A stretch of DNA of 64,000 nucleotides. Origin: a bacterium (lineage in GTDB: Bacteria > Pseudomonadota > Alphaproteobacteria > SP197). The notes beneath the pieces are model-generated. The model saw only the letters and a list, made by a program, of their open reading frames with translations, was not told the origin of the DNA and ran no database searches. Shown piece by piece: positions 10,553 to 22,020 of the stretch. The stretch lies in NCBI GenBank assembly GCA_028821455.1, contig JAPPGE010000005.1:1-64000 (forward strand), read 5' to 3'. Position 1 is the first letter of the stretch; each line of letters begins with the position of its first letter. The translations under genes were made by a program, and so were the position numbers.

Positions 10553-11328
10553 TCGCCCTGCCACTCGGGAGCGCGCTTGCCGAGGAATGCGTCAATTCCC
10601 TCCCGCGCGTCGCGCTTGAGCATGTTGTCGGTCATCACCCGGCTGGCATAGGCGTACGCCTCGTCCAGCGGCATCTCCAGCTGACGGTAGAAGGCCTCCT
10701 TGCCGATGGCCAGGGTCAGGGGGGATTTCGAGGCGATGTCTCGCGCCATCTGCGATGTCGCGGAATCGAGATCGCTGGCCGCCACGACGCGGTTGACGAG
10801 GCCCATTTGCCGTGCCCGCACAGCGTCGATCATGTCGCCGGTCAACAGCATCTCCATGGCATTCTTGCGCCCCACGTTGCGTGACAGCGCCACCATGGGC
10901 GTGGAACAGAAGAGCCCGATGTTGACACCAGGCGTGGCGAAGGATGCCTCCACCGAGGCCACGGCGAGGTCGCAGCTCGCCACCAGCTGGCAACCGGCCG
11001 CCGTCGCAATGCCGCCGACACTGGCGATGACCGGCTTGGGCAGCCTGACGATGGTCGACATCAGGCGGCTGCACTGATCGAAGAGGCGGTTGTAGTTGTC
11101 GGCTCCCGGATGGTCGCGGATTTCCTTCAGGTCATGGCCCGAACAGAACGCCTTGCCCCTGCCGGCAATGACGATGACATGCACATCGGACCGGTTCGCA
11201 AGGAGATCAAGTTCGTCCTGCAGTGCCGCCATCAATGCGACACTCAGCGCGTTGCGCTGTTTCGGGCGATTGAGTGCCAGGTGCGCCACCTGGCCCTCCA
11301 GCGAACTGAGGAGAAGCGGTTCGTCCAT
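10549..11328 (-). CDS. Enoyl-CoA hydratase/isomerase family protein
   Basis: A crotonase-fold protein of 259 residues, most like the ECHDC3 subgroup. The oxyanion-hole segments are visible: GRGKAFCSGHDLKEI and SVGGIATAAGCQLVASCDLAVA. The usual catalytic acid is not obvious (FATPGVNIGLFCSTP), so the reaction may differ from simple hydration. The ATG at 11328 yields the family N terminus (MDEPLLLSSLEGQVAHLALN); the frame upstream of it is out of character. First gene of the metY operon, divergent from rplM. Confidence 0.87.
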   Translation of the reverse strand: MDEPLLLSSLEGQVAHLALNRPKQRNALSVALMAALQDELDLLANRSDVHVIVIAGRGKAFCSGHDLKEIRDHPGADNYNRLFDQCSRLMSTIVRLPKPVIASVGGIATAAGCQLVASCDLAVASVEASFATPGVNIGLFCSTPMVALSRNVGRKNAMEMLLTGDMIDAVRARQMGLVNRVVAASDLDSATSQMARDIASKSPLTLAIGKEAFYRQLEMPLDEAYAYASRVMTDNMLKRDAREGIDAFLGKRAPEWQGE

Positions 11329-11392
11329 GGCTGCACTGTAGCCAAGCGGCAGACACGGGGGCAATGGATGTCTCGACGACGGGATTCGGGCA

Positions 11393-11421
11393 TTGACACC
11401 ACCGGCCATGTTGACTAGGTT
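11393..11421 (+). promoter_or_regulatory. Sigma-70 promoter of rplM-rpsI
   Basis: TTGACA at 11393-11398 and TAGGTT at 11416-11421 are separated by 17 bases. They sit about 60 bases upstream of the rplM start in the gap between divergent genes. The -35 is perfect; the -10 keeps the critical TA....T positions. Confidence 0.65.
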
Positions 11422-11423
11422 CC

Positions 11424-11440
11424 GCGCTCCCTTGGGGCGC
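11424..11440 (+). other. Hairpin in the rplM 5' leader
   Basis: GCGCTCC-CTT-GGGGCGC can form a 7-bp stem (one G-U pair) with a 3-base loop directly after the predicted promoter and before the rplM RBS. It could be an autoregulatory leader structure for the L13-S9 operon, but no known leader family was recognised. Confidence 0.35.
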
Positions 11441-11482
11441 ACGGTTTTCGTTGCGCCGGGCTGATTGCCATTCGGAACCCGC

Positions 11483-11947
11483 ATGAAGACCTATGTTGCC
11501 AAACCGCGCGAAGTCGAGCGCACGTGGTATCTGGTTGACGCCGAGGATCTCGTCCTCGGACGCATGGCCGTCGAAATCGCCGATATCCTGAGGGGCAAGC
11601 ACAAGCCGACCTTCTCGCCGCATGTCGACTGCGGGGATTTCGTGATTGTCATCAACGCCGAGAAGGTTCACCTGACGGGCAACAAGCGGGCCGGAGAGTC
11701 ATTCTACTGGCATACCGGGTGGCCGGGCGGCATCAAGGGCCAGACCCTTGGTGAACGGCTTGACGGGGCCTTCCCCGAGCGCGTCATCATCAAGGCTGTC
11801 GAGCGCATGATCTCCCGCAATCCGCTCGGTCGCCAGGTCATGAAGAAGCTCAAGGTGTATGCGGGGTCACACCACCCTCACGAGGCACAGCAGCCTCAAG
11901 TTCTCGACCTGGCAGCGCGCAATCCCAAGAACAGAAGGGCTGCCTGA
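11483..11947 (+). CDS. rplM: 50S ribosomal protein L13
   Basis: Ribosomal protein L13, 154 residues with the alphaproteobacterial N-terminal extension. The core [21 protein letters not shown], the [20 protein letters not shown] region and the [10 protein letters not shown] tail are all conserved. The ATG at 11483 is chosen over a TTG 18 bases upstream. rpsI follows two bases after the stop, the usual L13-S9 operon. Confidence 0.98.
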   Translation: MKTYVAKPREVERTWYLVDAEDLVLGRMAVEIADILRGKHKPTFSPHVDCGDFVIVINAEKVHLTGNKRAGESFYWHTGWPGGIKGQTLGERLDGAFPERVIIKAVERMISRNPLGRQVMKKLKVYAGSHHPHEAQQPQVLDLAARNPKNRRAA

Positions 11948-11949
11948 CC

Positions 11950-12414
11950 ATGGCGATTGTGGCCGAAACCCAGGAACCTGCCGTTTCCGAAGCCGAGATC
12001 CAGCTTCCCGAGCCCCAGATCGATTCCCTGGGACGCTCCTATGCCACCGGCAAGCGCAAGAACGCCATTGCCCGCGTCTGGCTGAAGCCCGGTGTCGGAC
12101 GCATCATCGTCAACGGGCGAAGCGTCGAGGAGTACTTCACGCGCGGCACCTGGCGGCTGATCCTTGGCCGCCCCTTCCATGTCGCCGATCGTGTCGACCA
12201 GTATGACGTCTTCTGCACGGTGAAGGGGGGCGGGCTGTCAGGCCAGGCCGGCGCCCTGCGTCATGGCATCTCGAAGGCGTTGGCACTCCATGAACCGGTC
12301 CTGCGCAAGACGCTCAAGTCCAACGGCTATCTGACGCGTGATCCACGGGTCGTGGAACGCAAGAAGTACGGCAAGCGCAAGGCACGCCGCAGCTTCCAGT
12401 TCTCCAAGCGCTGA
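11950..12414 (+). CDS. rpsI: 30S ribosomal protein S9
   Basis: Ribosomal protein S9, 154 residues with an acidic N-terminal extension common in alphaproteobacteria. The diagnostic [18 protein letters not shown] start of the globular domain, [19 protein letters not shown], and the C-terminal [17 protein letters not shown] tail that reaches the P-site tRNA are all intact. Co-transcribed with rplM. Confidence 0.98.
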   Translation: MAIVAETQEPAVSEAEIQLPEPQIDSLGRSYATGKRKNAIARVWLKPGVGRIIVNGRSVEEYFTRGTWRLILGRPFHVADRVDQYDVFCTVKGGGLSGQAGALRHGISKALALHEPVLRKTLKSNGYLTRDPRVVERKKYGKRKARRSFQFSKR

Positions 12415-12426
12415 CGACAGGCGCTT

Positions 12427-13029
12427 TCACTCAACCTCGATCTCGAGTTCCGTCGGCCGGTTCCCGGCATTGATCTCCCAGCCTTCGGCCTGCATGTCGA
12501 AGGGGCACGAGGAGACCACGCAGATGAGGTCCATCAACGCCTCCATGGTCACGCCGGCACCCGGCCTGACCCGGTTGGCGGGGGCCGTCAGGCGTCCTTC
12601 GTCATCCACCGGCACGTTGGTGAAGAAGTTGATCGGCTGGGGAATGACCGAAATCTCGTAACCCTCGCGGCGCATGGCGATTTCCAGGTTCCCGGAACAG
12701 CTGGCGTGCACGCCCCGGTAGCCGAAGAACTCGTAGCGGAACTGATCGCAGGCCGCGAGCAGCATGTCGTGGACGCCATCGGCCGTGTCCCCGGTCATCG
12801 TCAGCATGGGTCGGCGAAATCGCGACAGGAAGACATCACCCGGCCGCGGCTTGAGCGAGAACGTGGTCACCCATGTGTGCGGCGGCGACAGCCACTCGTC
12901 GACATTGGCGCTGTTGTAGGCGAAGAAGTCGGCCGCCTGTCCGCCCTTCGGTGTCGTGACGGAAATGGACTGGCCGGCGGCGACACGCACTGCACGACCT
13001 TCTGACGGCGGGACAATGATTCGTTTCAT
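12427..13029 (-). CDS. DUF1989 / urea carboxylase-associated family protein
   Basis: A 200-residue DUF1989 (UCAF) protein. Relatives include subunits of carboxyguanidine deiminase and proteins next to urea carboxylase; others are unassigned. Conserved family features are GQAADFFAYN, TGDTADGVHDMLLAACD, GVHASCSGNLEIAM, and PINFFTNVPVDDEG with the late cysteine segment SSCPFDM. The ATG at 13029 has a GAGGAGCC RBS; the frame extends to 13110 but overlaps the upstream gene. It lies ten bases after the cysteine hydrolase gene, so the two are one operon. A role in amide, urea or guanidine-type nitrogen breakdown is an inference. Confidence 0.83.
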   Translation of the reverse strand: MKRIIVPPSEGRAVRVAAGQSISVTTPKGGQAADFFAYNSANVDEWLSPPHTWVTTFSLKPRPGDVFLSRFRRPMLTMTGDTADGVHDMLLAACDQFRYEFFGYRGVHASCSGNLEIAMRREGYEISVIPQPINFFTNVPVDDEGRLTAPANRVRPGAGVTMEALMDLICVVSSCPFDMQAEGWEINAGNRPTELEIEVE

Positions 13030-13039
13030 GGGCGGCTCC

Positions 13040-13756
13040 TCAGGCTGTCTCTTCCCGCAGACCGGTCTCGCCGGTTGCGGGAAATCCGGCGAGTTCGGTG
13101 ACGACGTCACCGCTCGTCACGATCCGGCAATACCCCGAATACATGCCAAGCGACTGCTCGTGCCGTTCCCTGCTCATGGTGGCGCAGGCATCTTCCGGCA
13201 CCGTCACCAGGTAACCGAGATCGCAGGCATCGCGCACCGCCGATTCGACACACTGGTCGGTCAACAGACCGCAGATCACGAGCTGTTCGATCTCGAGAGC
13301 GCGCAATACGTAGTCGATGTTCGTCGACATGAAGACATTCGAGGATGTCTTCGGGATGACAATCTCGTCGTCGCGGCGGGCGATGGCATCGGGAATGGCG
13401 GCCCAGGGCGAACCTCTCGGTACGCCGATGCCCGAGATGCGATAGTCGAGTCCAAGATCCCGCATATCGCCGGTCAGGGCCTCGACGACGGTGTACATCA
13501 CCTCCATGCCGATCCGCCTCGACGCTCCCTGAAGACGGGCGATCGCCGGCAAGGTCACCCCTTCAAGGCGGTCGAAGTAGTAGGCGAGGTGGTCCGGAAC
13601 ACATGAGGGGTCGATGTCGCTGAATTCGCCATCTCCGGGCGTCACCGTGTAGACCTGCACATCCACCACCAGCAAAGCCGCGTGACGGGGCGTCCTGATT
13701 GGCACATTTCGTGTCAGACCACCCATTCCGTCACTGGCGAAGCGTGCGCGCGACAT
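13040..13756 (-). CDS. Isochorismatase-like cysteine hydrolase
   Basis: A cysteine hydrolase of the isochorismatase superfamily, about 238 residues. The catalytic triad can be read directly: Asp in ALLVVDVQ, Lys in IVIPKTSSNVF, and Cys in LLTDQCVESAVRDACDLGY. Such enzymes hydrolyse amides such as ureidoacrylate, N-carbamoylsarcosine or biuret. The ATG at 13756 has aaggggaa upstream; an ATG at 13726 would also work. The frame runs on to 14053 without protein-like sequence. It pairs with the DUF1989 gene and is transcribed away from the ammonia-lyase homologue. Confidence 0.85.
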   Translation of the reverse strand: MSRARFASDGMGGLTRNVPIRTPRHAALLVVDVQVYTVTPGDGEFSDIDPSCVPDHLAYYFDRLEGVTLPAIARLQGASRRIGMEVMYTVVEALTGDMRDLGLDYRISGIGVPRGSPWAAIPDAIARRDDEIVIPKTSSNVFMSTNIDYVLRALEIEQLVICGLLTDQCVESAVRDACDLGYLVTVPEDACATMSRERHEQSLGMYSGYCRIVTSGDVVTELAGFPATGETGLREETA

Positions 13757-13895
13757 GGGCCCTGTTCCCCTTGAACCAGACCACCCTAAGGCGGCCCGAT
13801 TGTCCTGCGCAACCCGCCATCCGGATGCCGGGACTTGGAGAGAGCCGGGGTCCCGGCTACGTTGCCCCGAGGCATGCGGGCCGGAGGACGTGGGC

Positions 13896-14147
13896 GTGAT
13901 CAATGCGGTCATCTTCGACTGGTCCGGCAACGTGCTCGACTTCGGTTCCACGTCCCCGATGGAGACCTTCGCCGATCGTGACGACGAGGCACGAGGGCTC
14001 GTGGACCTCGGCAAGCGCCAGCGTATCGAGGCTCTGGCGCGGATGCGCCGCATCGCTGCTGCCTGGCATCACGTTCATGGCCAGGACATCACGGGACGCC
14101 TTGCTGCAGGACACACGCCCCATGACGACCGGGAGAACGGACGATGA
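13896..14147 (+). pseudogene. Truncated phosphonoacetaldehyde hydrolase (phnX-like) reading frame
   Basis: An 83-residue frame whose first part matches the N terminus of HAD-family phosphonoacetaldehyde hydrolase: INAVIFDWSGNVLDFGSTSP carries the nucleophile Asp of the FDWAGT motif. This is followed, after an apparent internal loss of roughly a dozen residues, by LGKRQRIEALARMRRIAAAW and then HGQDITG, as in PhnX cap sequences. The C-terminal two thirds, including the Schiff-base lysine region, are missing. Yet the GTG start has a perfect GGAGG eight bases upstream, and the TGA overlaps the next ATG as ATGA. It may be a decayed gene now serving as a translational leader for the lyase gene. Confidence 0.6.
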
Positions 14148-15667
14148 CGACGATCCTGCTGGGCGGGGCGCCGCTTGAAATCAACGACGTGGTGGCGGTG
14201 GCCCGAGGCGGCGCAAGGGTCGGCATCGCCCACGAGGCGCGATCACGCATGGAAGAGAGCCGTGCCGTGGTCGAGAGGTTCAGCGCCTCCGACCGTCCTG
14301 TCTACGGCCTCACCCGGGGCCTTGGCGGGCGCGTGGTGAACCAGGTGGATCATGCCGATCGCGAGGACTACAGCCGGGTGGTGGTGCTGGCCAGGGCCTG
14401 TGGCGCCGGCGAACCACTGACCGGGGAAGCCGTGCGGGCCGCCATGTTCTCGCGGGCCGCCGGAATGGCCCAGGGAGGAGCCGGCGTGCGCCCGCTGATC
14501 GCTGAGACGCTGTGCGCCATGCTCGACGAAGGGGTTCATCCCCTTGTTCCCGGCATCGGCTCCGTCGGCGCCTCGGACCTCGCTCTGTGCGCCAACATGG
14601 CGCTCCCCGTGATCGGCGAAGGGCGCGCCTGGTTCCGGGGAACACTTCTCGACGGCGCCGACGCCATGGCGCGCGCCGGCATCGATGTGGTCGATCTCCT
14701 TGAGAAGGAAGGTCTCGCGCTCTGTTCCTCGAACGCCGTTTCCGTTGGCCAGGCGGCCCTGGTGATTGCCGACCTGGAACATCTCCTGGAGTTGATGGAC
14801 GGCATCGTGGTTCTCGGTTTCGAGGCCTTCCGCGCCAATCCCGGGCCCATCGACCCCCGCGTCGTGATGGCCCGGGGCGCACCGGGCCAGGCGCGGGCGG
14901 CGCTGAGCCTGCGCAGCAAGCTCGAAGGAACGGCGCTGTTCGACCCCGAGGAACCCCGCCGTGTGCAGGACCCGATCAGCCTGCGCTGCGTCAGCCATGT
15001 CCATGGCAGCCTGAGGGCGGCGATCGACTTTGCGACACCCAATGTCACCGTCGAGCTCAACGGTGCCGGGGACAACCCCCTGGTTCTGCCGGCGGATGGC
15101 GACATCCTGTCCACCGGCAACTTCCACACCCCGGCCATGGCGGTCGCTTTCGATGCCCTCACGCTCGCCATGGCCCAGACGGCGACGATGGCGGCGCAAC
15201 GCATCGGCCGCCTGCTGCAGAACCAGTTCAGCGGATTGCCCGACATGCTGACGCGTCACGGCACCACGAGGGCCGGTCTCGGCCTCCTGTCGCTCACGTC
15301 GGAGACCCTGTCGAAGGAGATTCACCTGCTCGGCGCACCGGCCAGCCTGCTGGACAGTTCGAGCTACAATGTCGAGGATCACGCGCCGATGACCTGGGTG
15401 GCGGTCCGCCAGGCGCGGGACGCGGTCGGTCACCTCATCCGCATCGCCGCCTCCGAACTCATCGTTGCCGCCCAGGCCTTCGATCTGCGCAATCCGCCGC
15501 GCCATGCCCGCGTCGCAGGACGCTTGCACGACGCACTGCGCCTCATCGTTCCGCCCCTTGACGACGATCGCAGCATGACCGGCGAGCTCGCTGCCGTCGC
15601 CACTGCCATCGCCGAAGGCGCATTCCGTCACTGTCTCGGCCCGGAAGCGGAGAGCTTGACGGCATGA
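14144..15667 (+). CDS. Aromatic amino acid/histidine ammonia-lyase family protein with altered MIO motif
   Basis: A 507-residue member of the HAL/PAL/TAL superfamily, whose standard enzymes eliminate ammonia using the self-made MIO group from an Ala-Ser-Gly triad. Here the motif reads GSVGASDLALCANMAL: Ala143-Ser144 is followed directly by Asp145, so the MIO glycine has been lost by a one-codon deletion. Other landmarks remain: VYGLTRGLGGRVV (catalytic Tyr), GLALCSSNAVSVGQAAL, QDPISLRCVSHVHG, and NGAGDNPLVL. It starts inside the stop of the phnX remnant (ATGA). It may be an ammonia-lyase with unusual chemistry, an aminomutase-like enzyme, or a non-MIO protein. The substrate is unknown. Confidence 0.85.
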   Translation: MTTILLGGAPLEINDVVAVARGGARVGIAHEARSRMEESRAVVERFSASDRPVYGLTRGLGGRVVNQVDHADREDYSRVVVLARACGAGEPLTGEAVRAAMFSRAAGMAQGGAGVRPLIAETLCAMLDEGVHPLVPGIGSVGASDLALCANMALPVIGEGRAWFRGTLLDGADAMARAGIDVVDLLEKEGLALCSSNAVSVGQAALVIADLEHLLELMDGIVVLGFEAFRANPGPIDPRVVMARGAPGQARAALSLRSKLEGTALFDPEEPRRVQDPISLRCVSHVHGSLRAAIDFATPNVTVELNGAGDNPLVLPADGDILSTGNFHTPAMAVAFDALTLAMAQTATMAAQRIGRLLQNQFSGLPDMLTRHGTTRAGLGLLSLTSETLSKEIHLLGAPASLLDSSSYNVEDHAPMTWVAVRQARDAVGHLIRIAASELIVAAQAFDLRNPPRHARVAGRLHDALRLIVPPLDDDRSMTGELAAVATAIAEGAFRHCLGPEAESLTA

Positions 15668-16014
15668 CGACACGTGCCACCCACGACCGGGGACCGACCG
15701 GCGGATCTCCGGCGTCCGTGGACGATCGGTGAGATCCGTGCCGCCGGAACATGGCGGGACCACCAGGAGAGTCGAGACAACGGGGATGTCGCGCAACACG
15801 TCCTGCGCGCGATCGAGAAAGCCTGGTCAGGATCTGGGCCGGTTGGCGGATGCGCCACCGCGCCGTTGACGGACACGCTGGTGCTCCGTCCAGACGTCAT
15901 CGACATGACTTTGAAGGTGAGCCGGCCCGGAAACCGGGAACCCAGGCAGCGTGATTGCCTTTCGAACCCCGCAACCCCACGTGTCGAACTCAATCTCCCG
16001 CTGGAGGACAAGCC
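15668..16014. other. Spacer without a supported gene
   Basis: This stretch lies between the lyase homologue and the sodium channel gene. A GTG-initiated frame at 15674-16018 (114 codons) runs through it but shows no recognisable domain, no good RBS, and ends inside the channel start region. A GGAGG at 16003-16007 belongs to the channel gene. Nothing else is seen. Confidence 0.5.
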
Positions 16015-16860
16015 GTGACCGCACTGCCGCCGCCGAATTCGCCGCTCAACCGGGTGCGCCGCCGGGTCGGCGTCTTCATGGAGAGCCGAGGGGTCACGCG
16101 CGCGATCACCGCGGTCATCGTCTTCAACGCCGTCACCCTTGGCCTGGAAACGTCATCCGGCGTGATGGAACACGCCGGGACGCTGTTGCGGTATCTCGAC
16201 GACGCCGTGCTGGCCATTTTCGTGATCGAACTCTTCTCCAAGCTGTTCGCCTTCGGCTGGCGCTATTTCTCGAACGGCTGGAACGTCTTCGACTTCGTTG
16301 TCGTCGGCATTGCCCTGGCGCCGGCGAGCGGCAACCTCTCGGTGCTGCGCGCGCTGCGCATCCTGCGCGTCCTGCGGCTTGTCGCCATCGTGCCGTCGAT
16401 GCGCAAGGTGGTCATGGCCCTGATGGCGGCGATCCCCGGTGTTTCCAGCGTGCTCGCCCTGCTGGCGCTGGTCTACTACGTCTTCGCCGTGATGGTGACC
16501 AAGCTCTATGGCAAGGCATTCCCGGACTGGTTCGGCACCGTCGGCGACAGCATGTACTCGCTGTTCCAGATCATGACCCTGGAAAGCTGGTCCATGGGCA
16601 TTGTCCGCCCGGTGATGGAGCAGTACCCGGGCGCCTGGATGGTCTTCGTGCCCTTCATCCTGATGACCAGCTTCGCCGTCATCAACCTCTTCATCGCCGT
16701 GATCGTCAACGCCATGACCGAACAGAGCCATGCCGAGTCCGTGGAGCTCCGGGACGATTTGCATGCCGTCAGCGAGGCCGGGGTCCAGGCGCTGCTGCAG
16801 CGCATGGAGGTGATGCAGCGACAGATGGACGAGATCAGGGACATGCTGGACCGACGCTGA
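16015..16860 (+). CDS. Bacterial voltage-gated sodium channel (BacNav)
   Basis: A 281-residue single-domain six-helix channel that should assemble as a homotetramer in the inner membrane. S1 starts near residue 30. The S4 sensor shows regularly spaced arginines (SVLRALRILRVLRLV), and the pore carries the sodium selectivity filter TLESWS at residues 188-193, as in NaChBac and NavAb. S6 is SFAVINLFIAVIVNAM, followed by a C-terminal heptad-like helix (LLQRMEVMQRQMDEIRDML) typical of the coiled-coil tetramerisation domain. The GTG at 16015 with GGAGG seven bases upstream is preferred to a TTG at 15955. Physiological roles in this organism (motility, pH or sodium homeostasis) are inference. Confidence 0.95.
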   Translation: MTALPPPNSPLNRVRRRVGVFMESRGVTRAITAVIVFNAVTLGLETSSGVMEHAGTLLRYLDDAVLAIFVIELFSKLFAFGWRYFSNGWNVFDFVVVGIALAPASGNLSVLRALRILRVLRLVAIVPSMRKVVMALMAAIPGVSSVLALLALVYYVFAVMVTKLYGKAFPDWFGTVGDSMYSLFQIMTLESWSMGIVRPVMEQYPGAWMVFVPFILMTSFAVINLFIAVIVNAMTEQSHAESVELRDDLHAVSEAGVQALLQRMEVMQRQMDEIRDMLDRR

Positions 16861-16923
16861 CCCTGACCGGTCCGGTCGACGGATGGCGCGTCCAGGTCCG
16901 CAGAGTGGGCGTCAACGCCTTGA

Positions 16924-20165
<3,242 letters not shown>

Positions 20166-20232
20166 TGACGTGGCGCATGATGCGCTGTCTTGCGGTAGAA
20201 CACCCATCCGGAACCGTTCCGCGCGAGCGCCG

Positions 20233-22020
20233 ATGACAACAACCGACACTGTCGATCTCACGACACGCGCCATTGTCGAGCGCATCGTGCGTGAACATGT
20301 TCGCCGCTACATTCCGCGCATTCTCGTCGCCATCTTCTTCATGGGTCTCGTGGCCGGCAGCACGGCGGGTTATGCCTGGCTGGTCCAGCCCATCCTCGAC
20401 GAGGTCTTCATCGAGAAGGATCGCGGACAACTGGTGTGGATCACCGTTGCCGTCTTCCTGCTCTTTCTCGTCAAGGGCCTTTCGGAGTACGCCCAGGCGG
20501 TGATCATGGCCCGCACCTCCATGCGCATAGTCGCGGACATACGCGAAAGGGTCTGCCGCAGTCTGATTCGCGCCGACCTGGCGTACTTCCACAAGGCCTC
20601 GACCGGCGCCCTGATCGCCGGATGCATGACCAATGTCGACGCCCTGCAGTCGACGGTGGCGCAGACCCTGACAACGATGGTCAAGGACCTGCTGACCCTC
20701 ATCTTCCTGGCCGCCATGATGTTCTACCAGGACTGGGTCCTGGGCCTTATCTCGTTCTTCATCTTCCCCGCCGCCTTCGCCAGCGTCCAGAGGATCGGGC
20801 GCAAGGTCAGGATCAGATCGCGCGAGGTGGCGATCGAGCGCGAGCACATCACGGGTTTCATTTCCGACATGCTGCGCGGCATCCGCCACATCAAGGCTTA
20901 CGGTCAGGAAGGCCACCACATGGCGCGCCTGGGCGACCGTATCCACCTTCTCTTCCGGCGCAGTGTCAGGACCGTAAAGACCAGTGAATCGATCTCGCCC
21001 ATCATGGAATCCCTGGCCGGCATCGCCATTGGCGCCACCATCGTCTACGGCGGGCTCAAGGTCATCGAGGGCACCACCACCCCCGGCGCCTTCTTCAGCT
21101 TCATCACCGCCCTGCTCCTCGCCTACAGGCCTCTGAAGAGCTTTGCCCGTCTCAACAACACCCTGCAGCAGGGGTTGGCCGCTGCCCAGCGGGTGTTCGC
21201 CCTCATCGACATCAGACCGGCAATCCAGGATCGCGAGAACGCTCGGCCGCTGTCAGTCGAGGGCGGCACGGTGAGATTCGATGACGTCTCCTTTGCCTAC
21301 CATGACAAGCCGATCCTCGATCACGTGTCCTTCGAGGCGCCGGCCGGTCAGACCACCGCCCTGGTCGGACCCTCGGGCGCCGGAAAATCGACTGCTCTCA
21401 ACCTTGTTGCCCGCTTCTACGATGTCGACAGGGGAGAAATCTCCATCGACGGTTTCGACGTGCGTGACGTCACCCTGACAAGTCTGCGCGATGCGGTTGC
21501 CGTTGTGAGCCAGGAGGTCGTGCTCTTCAACGACACCATCGAGGCCAACATCGCCTTCGGCAAGCCGAACGCCTCGCCGGACGAGATTCAGGCGGCGGCA
21601 CGGATTGCCGACGCCCACCACTTCATCGAGAACCTCGACCACGGCTACGGGACTCTCATCGGCGAAAACGGCATCCGTCTGTCGGGAGGCCAGCGGCAGA
21701 GAATATCCATCGCCCGGGCCGTGTTGCGCGACGCGCCGATCCTCATTCTTGACGAAGCCACCAGTTCTCTCGATTCCGAGTCCGAACGCCAGGTCCAGCA
21801 GGCTCTCGCCCGCCTCACCAGCGGCCGTACATCGATTGTCGTGGCCCACCGGCTCAGCACCATTGCCGATGCCGACGTCATCCATGTCCTCAATGAAGGG
21901 CGAATCGTCGAGTCCGGCACCCACGACGCGTTGCTGGCCCATGGCGGACTCTATGCCCAGCTGTCACGCCTGCAGCCGGTCGAGGAGGAAGGCGTCGACG
22001 GCTCTGCCAGGGTGCCATGA
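20233..22020 (+). CDS. MsbA-like ABC exporter (lipid A flippase)
   Basis: A 595-residue half-transporter: six membrane helices (about residues 25-320) fused to one ATPase domain with Walker A GPSGAGKST (~379), signature LSGGQRQR (~482) and Walker B ILILDEATS (~503). Followed, with overlapping starts, by waaA, lpxK and an acyltransferase gene, it is most likely the lipid A-core flippase of the inner membrane. Substrate assignment rests on this context. The ATG at 20233 is chosen over a start at 20170 because it lies directly before the family-like N terminus. Confidence 0.88.
   Translation: MTTTDTVDLTTRAIVERIVREHVRRYIPRILVAIFFMGLVAGSTAGYAWLVQPILDEVFIEKDRGQLVWITVAVFLLFLVKGLSEYAQAVIMARTSMRIVADIRERVCRSLIRADLAYFHKASTGALIAGCMTNVDALQSTVAQTLTTMVKDLLTLIFLAAMMFYQDWVLGLISFFIFPAAFASVQRIGRKVRIRSREVAIEREHITGFISDMLRGIRHIKAYGQEGHHMARLGDRIHLLFRRSVRTVKTSESISPIMESLAGIAIGATIVYGGLKVIEGTTTPGAFFSFITALLLAYRPLKSFARLNNTLQQGLAAAQRVFALIDIRPAIQDRENARPLSVEGGTVRFDDVSFAYHDKPILDHVSFEAPAGQTTALVGPSGAGKSTALNLVARFYDVDRGEISIDGFDVRDVTLTSLRDAVAVVSQEVVLFNDTIEANIAFGKPNASPDEIQAAARIADAHHFIENLDHGYGTLIGENGIRLSGGQRQRISIARAVLRDAPILILDEATSSLDSESERQVQQALARLTSGRTSIVVAHRLSTIADADVIHVLNEGRIVESGTHDALLAHGGLYAQLSRLQPVEEEGVDGSARVP

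Noticed and set aside
15674-16018. 114-codon GTG frame between the lyase and channel genes
   Set aside because: No RBS, no domain, and composition typical of chance frames in GC-rich DNA.
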